Shown here one piece after another: positions 28,897 through 38,310 of a stretch of DNA of 49,712 nucleotides. Every line of letters starts with the position of its first letter. The stretch's first letter is position 1. The DNA comes from Planctomycetota bacterium (GTDB lineage: Bacteria; Planctomycetota; Planctomycetia; Planctomycetales; Planctomycetaceae), in NCBI GenBank assembly GCA_018242565.1, contig JAFEBR010000724.1, positions 1 to 49,712 of the forward strand, read 5' to 3'. The translations under genes and the position numbers were made by a program. The notes under the pieces were generated by a model. That model had not been told where the DNA came from, searched no databases, and saw only the letters and a list, made by a program, of their open reading frames with translations.

Positions 28897-29400
28897 GGCA
28901 CGTCCGTCCTTCGCCCCGGGGTCAACGGCGGTTGGTTGCCGGGGGTGTAAGAATTGTTTCGCTACTGCAAACGTCGCTCTCGAGCTGCCGAAGCGATGTC
29001 CATCCGCAGGCGCTGCAATCCGCTTCGTCTTAACGCAGAGCGCAGTCACCATAATGGTCGGAATCAGCACCATCTGAATCGCAACCAATCGTCACGGCGC
29101 GGCATAAGCGGTGCGCACAGACCGTCCGCCCCACCGGGAATCGAGTGTTTCTGACAGAGGCGCCACAACCCCACCATCCCGCACAATCGATACCGCGGAA
29201 TTAACCCGGGCAGAGCCACTTCGTGCCTCGTCCCAGATGATCCGGAGCGCCTGGATTCACCCCCACCTTTCGGCATTGGGCCGGCCCTGCGGAAGCCGGC
29301 AAATTCGCCACGTCTGCTATAATCTCCCGAGCGTTCTGGCCCCACTCCCGCTCGTCGTCGCGGGGCCGATCTTTTCGTTCCGCACTCTGAACCTCGATTG
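28897..29400. other. Divergent region between DUF1571 and hemH
   Basis: About 500 bp without a supportable gene. It contains the extended -10 promoter of hemH near its right end. No promoter boxes were recognised for the leftward DUF1571 gene. Confidence 0.4.
29315..29323 (+). promoter_or_regulatory. Extended -10 promoter for hemH
   Basis: TGCTATAAT is a perfect extended -10 element (TGnTATAAT). No good -35 lies 17 bases upstream, as is usual for extended -10 promoters. Predicted start near 29330, giving a 70-base leader before hemH. Confidence 0.6.
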
Positions 29401-30435
29401 ATGACCGCAGCATTGCCTCCGTACGACGCCATTCTTGTCCTGGGATTTGGCGGACCCGAAAAACCCGATGATGTCATTCCCTTCCTGGAAAATGTGTTGC
29501 GCGGACGGAACGTGCCGCGCGAACGCTTACTGGAAGTCGCGGCTCACTACGATCACTTCGGGGGCAAAAGTCCAATCAACGACCAGATGCGCGAATTGAT
29601 CGCCGCCCTGCGCCCGGAACTGGATGCCCGCGGAATTCAACTCCCGATCTATTGGGGCAACCGCAACTGGCACCCCATGCTGGCCGACACGCTCCAAGAA
29701 ATGGCCGAGGCCGGAGTGAAGCGCGCCATTGCCTATGTCACCAGCGCGTATTCGTCCTACTCGGGCTGCCGGCAGTACCGCGAAGACATTCTGCGGGCTC
29801 AGGCCGTCGTCGGCACCGCCGCCCCGCAGGTCGAAAAACTCCGCGCGTTCTTCAACCACCCCCGATTCATTACGGCCAATATCGACCAGTTGCGACGTGC
29901 GCGAGCCCAGACGGCGACTGATGCCGCGACAGTGCCGGTGGTTTTCACGGCTCACAGCATTCCCTCGTCGATGGCGAACTCCTGCGATTATGAACGCCAG
30001 TTGCGCGAAACGTGCCGGCTGACGGCGGAAGGAGCGGGCCTGCCCGCCGATCGCTGGCAACTCGTCTATCAGAGCCGCTCGGGCCGGCCGCAAGACCCCT
30101 GGCTGGAACCGGACATCCTCGATCACCTGCGCGCCATCCGCCAGCAGGGAGTTGGCGAGGTGATCGTGATGCCGATTGGGTTTCTGTCGGATCACATGGA
30201 AGTGCTCTACGACCTCGACTACGAGGCCCAGGCGATCGCCGAGGGCATCAATCTGAAAATGGTCCGCGCCGCCACCGTCGGCACACATCCCGAGTTCATC
30301 GGCATGATTGTCGATCTGATCCAGGAACGGGTCTCGGGCCAACTCGAGCGCCTGGCGATCGGCGACTACCCCGCCCGCCCCGATGTCTGCCCCCTCGACT
30401 GCTGCCCCGCCCCCGCCCGCCCGCCGGGGCGGTAA
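29401..30435 (+). CDS. hemH: Ferrochelatase
   Basis: A 344-residue ferrochelatase, which inserts ferrous iron into a porphyrin at the end of heme synthesis. Motifs: AILVLGFGGPEKPDDVIPFL at the N-terminus, HYDHFGGKSPINDQ, AYVTSAYSSYSGCRQY, the metal-binding His in VVFTAHSIPSSM, YQSRSGRPQDPWLEPDI (family: QS..G...WL.P), and VIVMPIGFLSDHMEVLYDLD with the second acidic/His site. Whether it prefers protoporphyrin or coproporphyrin cannot be told. ATG 29401 is chosen over the TTG one codon earlier. It stands alone behind an extended -10 promoter; no other heme gene is near. Confidence 0.96.
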   Translation: MTAALPPYDAILVLGFGGPEKPDDVIPFLENVLRGRNVPRERLLEVAAHYDHFGGKSPINDQMRELIAALRPELDARGIQLPIYWGNRNWHPMLADTLQEMAEAGVKRAIAYVTSAYSSYSGCRQYREDILRAQAVVGTAAPQVEKLRAFFNHPRFITANIDQLRRARAQTATDAATVPVVFTAHSIPSSMANSCDYERQLRETCRLTAEGAGLPADRWQLVYQSRSGRPQDPWLEPDILDHLRAIRQQGVGEVIVMPIGFLSDHMEVLYDLDYEAQAIAEGINLKMVRAATVGTHPEFIGMIVDLIQERVSGQLERLAIGDYPARPDVCPLDCCPAPARPPGR

Positions 30436-30621
30436 CAGACAGTTCACTAAACAGACAACGCACGCGCGCTGTCCCGACCACCTTCCGCCCTCTGGGATGG
30501 TCGAGGTGAATTGCACCGTCGTGCCCATCGGCATTGCCAGGGGCGACATGCGACCGGCCTACCGCAGCGGTGCTTCTTCAGCGCATCATCCCAAACCGCG
30601 CGCTGACCCTGCCCATCAACT

Positions 30622-30663
30622 TCTCCCCTCTCCCATTTTGGGGAGAGGGGTCGGGGGAGAGGG
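30622..30663 (+). repeat. CCCTCTCCC hairpin repeat, copy 1
   Basis: A 42-bp element with a perfect 10-bp stem (CCCCTCTCCC 30625-30634 with GGGAGAGGGG 30641-30650), then TCGGGGGAGAGGG. Copy 2 is nearly the same sequence in reverse orientation about 165 bp away. Similar elements recur in many GC-rich environmental bacteria. Confidence 0.8.
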
Positions 30664-30827
30664 CCGGATCAGCCCTACGGATTGGCAAACAGCGGCGTTT
30701 CCGCACATTGGCCCGCGTCACTACGAGCAGTACCTCGGCCCACGGTTTCTGTTTGTGGACACGTGACAATCCCTGACAGGCAGGACCAGGTAGCGATGTT
30801 GAAGGTCATGCAGGCGATGTCTAAAGC

Positions 30828-30868
30828 GCCCTCTCCCCTAACCCCTCTCCCCAAATGGGAGAGGGGGA
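30828..30868 (-). repeat. CCCTCTCCC hairpin repeat, copy 2 (inverted)
   Basis: Reverse-oriented partner of the repeat at 30622-30663. Its stem is CCCCTCTCCC (30842-30851) with GGGAGAGGGG (30857-30866). By hand alignment the two copies differ at only a few positions over about 40 bp, including one base in the loop. The pair resembles a REP/BIME-type arrangement. Confidence 0.8.
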
Positions 30869-31012
30869 CAGTTATTAGGTGGGTGGCGTCTGCTGGTGCT
30901 TCGTGAATACTCCCTTGCCAGGCAGCATTGACGGTCGCAGTCGTATGCTGGTGCCAGCATCCTGTGAATTCCCCGAATTGAGTTGGCGCGCACTGGGGGT
31001 GCTGCGGTGCCG

Positions 31013-31232
31013 CCGCAGAAACGCCGGGTTGAGTTTCACCCCCGGACCGCTGGCGCCCCCCACGACACCTCTCTGGGTCTCGGCGATAATCACCACATCG
31101 CACAGCGTATCGAACATGTTGGCCAGCGGAACATAGCGGGCCCCGGTCGCCTGCGCCAGGCGCTGGGCTTCCCCAGCGTCGGCCGCGGCGACGCTGAACA
31201 GTCCCTTCCGCTGCTGAACTCCGACGGTGACA
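31013..31232 (-). pseudogene. Fragment of an aroDE-like gene
   Basis: A 220-bp stretch aligns by eye at roughly 90% identity with 38502-38727 of the complete aroDE-like gene, in the same orientation. It corresponds to that protein's residues from about 356 to 429 (Rossmann part of the shikimate-dehydrogenase domain). A 6-base, in-frame deletion removes two codons, and the remaining frame reads through as protein (ARYVPLANMFDTLCDVVIIA). Similarity stops abruptly at both ends: right next to the stop codon of the neighbouring secreted-protein gene, and at GCCGCAGAA on the left. There is no start and no rest of the gene. Confidence 0.88.
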
Positions 31233-31238
31233 GGCGGA

Positions 31239-32777
31239 TTACGGGGGCCATTCGACCAGGGCCAGATCGTCGAACCAGGCCTGGCCGGTTACGGTGCTGG
31301 CGTTGAATCCCAGTCTGGCGCAGACTTTCAATGTGGTCTTGTCTTCCGATCCAAACACCATCGCGACCCACGTCCAATCGTGATCGCCCACGAGCGATGT
31401 CGTCTTGATCGACACGCCCTCCACGCACAATACTGCGCCGGTGGTGCCTCCTGGCTCGCGGAGTTGTACGTCCCGCGTCTTAATCCACCCGCATAAGACA
31501 TAGCGCGTCTTCGGCTTAACCTTGACCTTCTGCTCAAACCGAGCATCGTTCTGCACGCGACACTCGATTGTGAGCGAGCGTTGGCCGTCGTGGGACACGT
31601 CCGGGACGGCCAGCATTCGCCGTGCCTCCGCGGTGAACGCCTGTGGGTGCCAGGCCCGCTTCGACTCCTCGAACGAGCCATCGACCAGCAGGTTCGTTTG
31701 TTTGAGATTCGCCGTCAGAAATTCCGGATGCATGGCCACGAGCGGAGGCGGAGCCTCGTCAACAGGTAACGACAACAGCACCTTCAGAGGCGAGATGTCG
31801 CCGGCTTTCCAGTCGACCTGTGCGAGTGCCTGGCGGACTTTATCTGGTACCGGGAACCGCCAGCGATCGACGAAAACGGGAGTCAGGTCCTGCCCCGCAG
31901 CGCATGACGCGCAGATGATCCAGGACCAGGCCTGCAACTTCGGGTTACTCGTTTCCGGGCAGTCGAAAATGTGACTGTAAAACTTCGCCACCCACTCATT
32001 GCCGCCGTAATCCCGGCGAAGTTTCAGCATCACCGAGGCATACATGCAATTGATGTCGGTCAACGGGACAGGCCGTCCCTGCGCATTGAGCACCTTGTCT
32101 CCCTGACGACCGGCCGAGGTAAAGGTCTGCAAGTAATCCTGAGACGATTTGGAGTAGAGATCTTCGGCACGTTCAATCGCGTCACGGACTTTTTGATCTT
32201 CGTCGACACATCCCAGAGTGTCCATGCACACATTTCGCATGAAGACCGCGAACCCTGTGAGCCACAGATTCCGGTGGCCGAACGTGTGCCAGTTGCGACC
32301 GAACTCGTAGAAGTAATAGTGCTGAAAGACCTTGGGGTTCTTTCGGACGTGCGCATAGTCACCATTTCCATAGAAGCCGGCGATCTCGACCCGCGTCGCG
32401 CCGATGCTGCCACAGCCCAGGCCACAGGTGTAACTGGGATCCGGGACCATCGCGACGGTCACTTTGCCATTGTGCAAGTTGTAATTTGATGGCGGATATT
32501 TGACGAGCTGGCTGTAAAGCTCCCAGCCCGCATCGAGTCGGTCGACGAAGATCTGCATGATGGCCGGGTCGAGATCTTTCGTTGTCGTGAGGACAACAAC
32601 CCGCTTCCCCTCCCACGGAATGAGCTGCGTCGACGTGCCCTTCTGTTTCCAGATTTCGGGACGCATGGGACGATACGCAACCGGTTCACCCGGCTGAATG
32701 GGCGCCGACAGCAACTGACCCGGGACAAGATGCCAGACCGCGGTCAGAATCAATCCGAAAGCGAAAGACCTTGGCAT
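31239..32777 (-). CDS. Secreted protein with C-terminal carbohydrate-binding-like domain
   Basis: A 512-residue exported protein I do not recognise as a whole. A signal peptide (MPRSFAFGLILTAVWHLVPG) is followed by a central domain with TCGLGCGSIGATRVEIAGFY and YYFYEFGRNWHTF (about 154-166). The latter, with LWLTGFAVFM following, is placed like the HExxH...E site of a gluzincin peptidase, but both His are replaced (YEFGR), so it would be inactive as a zinc enzyme. From about 375, NLLVDGSFEES, YVLCGWIKTRDVQ and AWFDDLALVEW form a jelly-roll carbohydrate-binding domain (CBM_4_9 style). ATG 32777 has GGAGG seven bases upstream. It ends at the aroDE-like fragment. Confidence 0.75.
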   Translation of the reverse strand: MPRSFAFGLILTAVWHLVPGQLLSAPIQPGEPVAYRPMRPEIWKQKGTSTQLIPWEGKRVVVLTTTKDLDPAIMQIFVDRLDAGWELYSQLVKYPPSNYNLHNGKVTVAMVPDPSYTCGLGCGSIGATRVEIAGFYGNGDYAHVRKNPKVFQHYYFYEFGRNWHTFGHRNLWLTGFAVFMRNVCMDTLGCVDEDQKVRDAIERAEDLYSKSSQDYLQTFTSAGRQGDKVLNAQGRPVPLTDINCMYASVMLKLRRDYGGNEWVAKFYSHIFDCPETSNPKLQAWSWIICASCAAGQDLTPVFVDRWRFPVPDKVRQALAQVDWKAGDISPLKVLLSLPVDEAPPPLVAMHPEFLTANLKQTNLLVDGSFEESKRAWHPQAFTAEARRMLAVPDVSHDGQRSLTIECRVQNDARFEQKVKVKPKTRYVLCGWIKTRDVQLREPGGTTGAVLCVEGVSIKTTSLVGDHDWTWVAMVFGSEDKTTLKVCARLGFNASTVTGQAWFDDLALVEWPP

Positions 32778-33059
32778 GTTCCACCCTCCAGCAGACTGCG
32801 TTCGGGACTGTTTTGGAGTACTGGCAAATCCCTTGTAGCCGCGCGAAATGACTTTTTCAAACAAAATCAATCTGGGGGCACAGCAATTCCGGCGATTCGC
32901 GCCTGGCTCAACGACTCATCGCGGGGCGTGTCGTGAGACCCAGCTCACAGAAGAGAGAGGGCGATACCCAAAAAGCACGGCGTGCCCACCAAGGTCGTTT
33001 CGCGAACTGCAGGAGATAAATTGTGTTTCCGGATATCGCGCCGGCGCCGAGATCGGCTC

Positions 33060-36000
33060 TCAAGGTGTTCCTGGGTGGATCAATTGCTCAGCCTCGCGTC
33101 GCAATTGTTCGACTTCAGCTTTCTCGGTCCAGGCCGCCTTCGGATTAGCCTCTGTCCATGCCGCGGCCAGTGCCAGATTCTGTCGCGCGGCATCGGGGTT
33201 CCCGAGTCGGTGCTGAATCATCGCCAGAAACAAGTAATCCCAGGCGACCAGTGGGAAAATCTTGGCCGAGTCTTCGAAATGAGACAGCGCTGCCGAATAA
33301 TCCCCCAGGCGATAGCGGACGGCGCCCGTCACACGCTCTTTGCCGAGACTCTCGCGGGCGACGTGGTTCAGTTGCTTCAGCGTCGCCAGAGTCGAAGGCT
33401 GCCATTGATCCAATGGAAGCACTGTGTACAAGACCCGCAAAGCGACACCCTCTTCGTTGATCTGGGCGAAATGCCGTAACACATCCCGGCATGTCTCACG
33501 CCAGCGGTCGAATCGACCTGCGACCAGCTCGGCATCGACGGCGAGATACCAGGCGCGAGCATCGTCTGGATCCTGCCGAATCACGGCCACAAAGTCGGCG
33601 ATTCCATTCGACAACTCTCCGGTTCTTATCCGGTACTCCCCCCGACCCAGTAACGCGCCGGTGTTCGTCGAATCGCTTCGCAAAACGGTGCTGAAATCTT
33701 CGATCGCCTGCACCAGATTGCCTTCGTAAAGGGCTTCCTGTCCATGCTGCACGTAAATGGGGGCGTAACGCGGCAGGATCGCCAAATCAAACGCCACCAG
33801 TTCATCATAGGTGAAATCACGCCCGACCTCGCGCAACACCCGGCTGAGCAGGCGCGGTGCATTGAGATCCCATAGATGAACACGGCGCTGCGGACTCTGA
33901 TCGATCGTCACCAGCCAGGATTCGTCTCCACTGAAGGCCGCATTATTGAAATGGCTGGGCAGATTCTGCGAGAGTTCGTGGAAACGCAGATCGAGCAGCA
34001 TCGCGGAGGGTTCCGACGGCTTTGCCAGATCCCAGAGCCGGACCGACTTTTCCGGTTCGTCGGAGTAAGCGAAATCGCTGTCACTGAAGAGAAACGTACC
34101 GGCACCCATGACGAGCCGTTGTCCCTGGGGACCGAACAGCATGCGCGGCGACAGATAGTCACTGCGCAAGATCGACAACAACTGCGGCGCCTGGCTGGGC
34201 ATTACCGCAAACAGTCGCACATTTTTGTCAAATGTCCCCACGGCCAACAGGCGGCTGTCGGGGCTGAATTTCATAGAACAAACCAGCCAACGATCGGCAT
34301 TGGCGATCGGTAACACGCCGGCTGCCTGCTGTGGAGTGTGCAGGTCCCAAATCCGAACCGTTCTGCCCCCAGCAACCAACCAGCGTGAATCAGGGCTGAT
34401 GGCCAACATAGGGGCATCATAATTCAAGTCCTCCACGGCCAGTGTCAGTTTTCTGCCGGCAGGCTCGTCACCCCCCAGGTCATACAGATCGAGAATCCAT
34501 TTCCCGGTCCCACTCTCCGGTTGATCGGTGCGGACCTGTTGGTTTAAGATCGCCAGCCAGCGATTGTCTCGACTCATGACGTGGCGGGTGATTGATCCGT
34601 CGGTCGTCTCCAAGAGCCGCGGGTCTAACTCAGGATGCGGTTTCTCTAAATCCCATAATGTCATGCGCCGGCACACGGGGGCGGTGCGCTGGGGAACTAT
34701 TTCCGACCGCCAGGTCACGAGCCAGCGACCGCCGGGACTCACCCGTGCCAACGACTTTTCAACGAGTGCCAGCATGCTGCCGGCGGGATCGGTTGCTTCG
34801 AGATTCCAAAGCAGGACCTCCTGTTCGTTGTAAAACTGCGATCCCGCCACGAGCCAACGATCTTTTCCGCCAAAAACGACGAACTCAGGCTCCCCGGCAT
34901 TGGGCATCCGCAACGGCTTCCAGGCGTCTTTGCCGAATTGCAGGTCATGGACGATGAGTCCCTGTGCAGTTCGAGCCACCAGCCGACGTCCATCGGAACT
35001 GAATGCCAAGGGTACGTTGGGGGGCTCGTCCGCCTCCTTACGTGACGTCACAGGCTGATTTGTTTCGCTGACCAGACGTGCGTCACCCTCGGTGGTCTCC
35101 TCGATCGACCACACCTGCGGTTCGTCGTTCTGCAGATCCCACAGACCCAGTCGGCCATCGGGCCGACAACACGCTAGCCACCGTTGATCGGGACTCATCA
35201 CTAACTCCGGTGCCGCCGCCGGCAAGGTTCCCAGCTCAATCGGGGCGATGGCTGTCCGAGGCATGGAGAGGTTCCATAGTCGCGGAATTGAGCCAGAATC
35301 CGAGGTGAAAAGCCAACGGCTGTCCGGGCTGATGGTTAGCGATGAAATAACCCCTTCAATTCCCCCCAGGACCTGTGCCGTCGTGGCGGGGTCTGGTGCT
35401 TGCAGATTCCAACGGCGGATCGAAACGGAATCGTAACTGACGAGCCATTGCTGGTCGGCACTGATGGCGAAATCTGGAAACTGAGTCTCGTGACCTGACA
35501 AAGCGGTAGCGCCCGAAGTGGCGGTGGAAATGGGTAATGAACGGATCCGAATCACCGAGCCGTCGGCGTAAACGCAACTTTTGCTGTCCGGTGTGAATTG
35601 AATTCGCACGACACGATTGGGCAATACGACAACACTGGCGGCCACATCGGCAACCTGCAGGTCGTAGACTCGAGTTTCGGCCCCCTGCGTAACCAGCCAG
35701 CGACTGTCAGGGCTAACTGTCATTGCATAGATCGAATCCGATTGAGGCGACAAAACTTGCGGATTTGCCGTCGGGTCTGCCGACTCCAATGAGTACAAGG
35801 TGGGGAATTTCCCGTTAATCACCAGCGCACGATCATCTGGACTGATGGCCACGACGTCGCCACTCGTCTGCTCGTTCAGGGGAAACACCTGGACACTGCT
35901 CTGAGGATCCGGACTCTGTAGATTCCACAGGCGCACGGTATGGTCTTGGGCCGCGGACACGAGCCAGTGGCCGTCGGCAGTGTTCGCCAGTTCTTCGATA

Positions 36001-38213
36001 TATGCCGAGTGACCATGCAGTTCGATGTGGCTCTCGGCAGGTTGCGGACTCGACAGATCCCAAAGGTGAATCACATGATCGACGCTGGTTGTCATGAGCC
36101 AGCGCGGGCTCTTCCCAATTCTATTGAAGGCCTGGAAACAACCGCGACTGCCACTCAGGACGACTGGATCGTCAAGGGAGGGGGCGCCGGTCAGATCCCA
36201 CAGTTGGGCCGAATCGTCGTAGGTGCCGATGACGAGCGAGCGACTGTCCCGACTGAAAGCCAGGCCGGACAATTGCTGACCGTTGGTTGGTACAATCGCA
36301 GGCTCAATCGTCGGATCGGAAATCGATAAATCCCAGAGTCGCGCCATTCCCTGCTGTACGGTGGCCAGCCAGCGGCCATCAGGACTGAATACGGACAGAC
36401 TCGCACCTCCCCCTTGCAAGACTTGGCCACCCAGTGACTGACAGGCATCAAATAGCTCTTCCAGTGCGCGGGGACTGACAGGCTCGCCAAATGTGCTGGT
36501 GGCCTCAGCAGCGGCAATCGCTAACAGCGCACTTCGCTGTGGGAATCGAGGCCGCATCAGCCGCGACAGCGCCGCCAGCCGTTCGGCAGTCGCGATATGC
36601 AGTTGTCGCTCGGCGGCGATATGCGCACGCCGCTCGGCTTGTGCCACTTCCGACTTCTCTTCGGCCAGTCGATTCTTTTCTTCAGCCAGCTTTTCGGCCC
36701 TTGTCCTGGCGTCGGCTTCCCGGCTGGCCGACTGGATCGCGTCTCGGCGCGATTGATTGATAATCACGGCAGCCAAAAGCGAGACGACGGCGACCAATAC
36801 AATCGCCACTGCTCCTGTGCGCACATACCCGCGGTGCCTGCGCGCAAAACGACTGGCGCGCTCCGCCAACGTATCCGGTGCGGCAGCGATCGGTTCGTCG
36901 GCCAGCCAGTGCTCAAGATCATCAGCCAGGGCCCGTGCCGACGGATACCGTTGAGACGGCAGGAGTGCCATCGCTTTCAGACAGATCGCTTCCAGACCGC
37001 GGGGCACGTCGGCGACCACATCTCGTGGCCGGGGAAAACTGCCCCGCTGGACTTTGGACAGAATGATCTCGAGCTGGTCTTTTTCAAACGGCGGTCGGCC
37101 GCACAGAATGTGGTAGAGGGTCGCCCCCAGGCTGTACACATCACTCGTGGGCCCTAGATCACCCAATTGACCCACCGCCTGTTCGGGACTCATATATGAC
37201 GGAGTCCCGATCGCCGAACCCGGTTGCGTTTGTCCGCTGCTGCTCAGCGCCGACGCTGGCTGCAGCGACAGTTCTTCCGACAGAATTTCTTTGCGTCCGA
37301 CAGCCTTGGCGAGGCCCCAGTCGACGACCAGCGTCTCGCCGTATTTGCCGACCATGATGTTGCCCGGCTTGAGATCACGGTGCAGCACACCCCGGCTGTG
37401 GGCATATTCCATGGCCTGACAGACATCGATGAATCGCCCCAGCAGCTGACGCAATTCCAGCAGGCGTAATCCCAGCTTGTGACGGTTCGGATTGTCGGCC
37501 CGATGGTACGCTTCCAGCGCGTCTTTCAGGCTGTCTCCCTTGATGAACCGCATCGCGTAATACGGTCGGCCCGCCGCATCCTGCCCCAGTGCGTAGACGG
37601 GGACAATTCCCGGATGCTCCAGGCCGCCGGTAATTTCTGCTTCCAGGACGAACCGCTCGCGACTGATTTCATGATCCGCATGTTTAGGCTGGATCTCTTT
37701 CAGAGCCACTTCCCGGTGGAGTTCGGAATCATAGGCGACAGAGACCTGGCCGAGTCCCCCTTTGGCATGTGGACGCAGGATCCGGAACCGGCCATGCGAG
37801 TTCGTGCTGGGATCGATGCGCGGCGATGTCTGGTAGGGATCGTCGGACCGGGAATCAGGCACGATGAACGTCAGACTGGCTTGCAGATCGGAATCGGCGA
37901 GTCGTTCAAGGTCAGGACGTAGCTCGGGGCTGGGACTGAGCGCCGCCAGACTTTTTTCCGGATCCCCTTGATGCTTCTTCAAAAACCGATCGACCAGCGT
38001 TTGCAGCGCCGTTCGGTCATCTGGCAAGAGGGCCTGTCGCTGTTCGAGAATTTCAGCCAGAGACTGGGACTTATTCATTACCCAGACATCGAACGCGGCG
38101 ACCAGTTGTTCGCGCGTAATGAAATTGCTTTGCAAAGCAATGATGCCGAACAAGAGCTGTGAGTTGGCGAGAAAGCCATCTGACCCGAAATTCTGTGCTG
38201 GCTGACTCGCCAT
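33060..38213 (-). CDS. Giant Ser/Thr kinase with WD40 and TPR domains
   Basis: A 1717-residue membrane kinase. Order: an N-terminal module typical of planctomycete kinases (1-110, LLFGIIALQSNFITREQLVA, EKSLAALS); kinase domain (about 140-440) with a glycine loop AKGGLGQV (150-157), Lys172 (VALKEI), HRDLKPGN (278-285), DWG instead of DFG (VDWGLAK, 297-303) and SPEQ; a membrane helix (466-486); a charged coiled coil (490-550); many WD40 repeats (about 590-1470, e.g. SPDSRWLVT, RLWDL); and a TPR-like helical tail (about 1490-1717). The kinase is cytoplasmic and the propellers should lie across the membrane. A signalling role is clear, the ligand is not. It lies inside the block flanked by aroDE-like copies. 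Confidence 0.93.
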   Translation of the reverse strand: MASQPAQNFGSDGFLANSQLLFGIIALQSNFITREQLVAAFDVWVMNKSQSLAEILEQRQALLPDDRTALQTLVDRFLKKHQGDPEKSLAALSPSPELRPDLERLADSDLQASLTFIVPDSRSDDPYQTSPRIDPSTNSHGRFRILRPHAKGGLGQVSVAYDSELHREVALKEIQPKHADHEISRERFVLEAEITGGLEHPGIVPVYALGQDAAGRPYYAMRFIKGDSLKDALEAYHRADNPNRHKLGLRLLELRQLLGRFIDVCQAMEYAHSRGVLHRDLKPGNIMVGKYGETLVVDWGLAKAVGRKEILSEELSLQPASALSSSGQTQPGSAIGTPSYMSPEQAVGQLGDLGPTSDVYSLGATLYHILCGRPPFEKDQLEIILSKVQRGSFPRPRDVVADVPRGLEAICLKAMALLPSQRYPSARALADDLEHWLADEPIAAAPDTLAERASRFARRHRGYVRTGAVAIVLVAVVSLLAAVIINQSRRDAIQSASREADARTRAEKLAEEKNRLAEEKSEVAQAERRAHIAAERQLHIATAERLAALSRLMRPRFPQRSALLAIAAAEATSTFGEPVSPRALEELFDACQSLGGQVLQGGGASLSVFSPDGRWLATVQQGMARLWDLSISDPTIEPAIVPTNGQQLSGLAFSRDSRSLVIGTYDDSAQLWDLTGAPSLDDPVVLSGSRGCFQAFNRIGKSPRWLMTTSVDHVIHLWDLSSPQPAESHIELHGHSAYIEELANTADGHWLVSAAQDHTVRLWNLQSPDPQSSVQVFPLNEQTSGDVVAISPDDRALVINGKFPTLYSLESADPTANPQVLSPQSDSIYAMTVSPDSRWLVTQGAETRVYDLQVADVAASVVVLPNRVVRIQFTPDSKSCVYADGSVIRIRSLPISTATSGATALSGHETQFPDFAISADQQWLVSYDSVSIRRWNLQAPDPATTAQVLGGIEGVISSLTISPDSRWLFTSDSGSIPRLWNLSMPRTAIAPIELGTLPAAAPELVMSPDQRWLACCRPDGRLGLWDLQNDEPQVWSIEETTEGDARLVSETNQPVTSRKEADEPPNVPLAFSSDGRRLVARTAQGLIVHDLQFGKDAWKPLRMPNAGEPEFVVFGGKDRWLVAGSQFYNEQEVLLWNLEATDPAGSMLALVEKSLARVSPGGRWLVTWRSEIVPQRTAPVCRRMTLWDLEKPHPELDPRLLETTDGSITRHVMSRDNRWLAILNQQVRTDQPESGTGKWILDLYDLGGDEPAGRKLTLAVEDLNYDAPMLAISPDSRWLVAGGRTVRIWDLHTPQQAAGVLPIANADRWLVCSMKFSPDSRLLAVGTFDKNVRLFAVMPSQAPQLLSILRSDYLSPRMLFGPQGQRLVMGAGTFLFSDSDFAYSDEPEKSVRLWDLAKPSEPSAMLLDLRFHELSQNLPSHFNNAAFSGDESWLVTIDQSPQRRVHLWDLNAPRLLSRVLREVGRDFTYDELVAFDLAILPRYAPIYVQHGQEALYEGNLVQAIEDFSTVLRSDSTNTGALLGRGEYRIRTGELSNGIADFVAVIRQDPDDARAWYLAVDAELVAGRFDRWRETCRDVLRHFAQINEEGVALRVLYTVLPLDQWQPSTLATLKQLNHVARESLGKERVTGAVRYRLGDYSAALSHFEDSAKIFPLVAWDYLFLAMIQHRLGNPDAARQNLALAAAWTEANPKAAWTEKAEVEQLRREAEQLIHPGTP

Positions 38214-38310
38214 GGAGAGCTCTCAGATCTGTTCAGAATCGATTCCGCGCTGCTGACGATGCCTGCCAGTCATCTTAAATAGCCGATTCGCGTTCCTGTC
38301 GCGCGTCGGG

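Larger units (their letters stand above)
30436..31012. other. Repeat-bearing intergenic stretch after hemH
   Basis: No gene is supportable here. It holds two inverted CCCTCTCCC hairpin repeats and, at its right end, abuts the aroDE-like gene fragment. A short imperfect palindrome (ATGCTGG/CCAGCAT, 30945-30960) also occurs. Confidence 0.5.

Noticed and set aside
30436-31012. Possible CRISPR array or insertion sequence around the CCCTCTCCC repeats
   Set aside because: There are only two copies, inverted rather than direct, with no spacers, no cas genes and no transposase frame.
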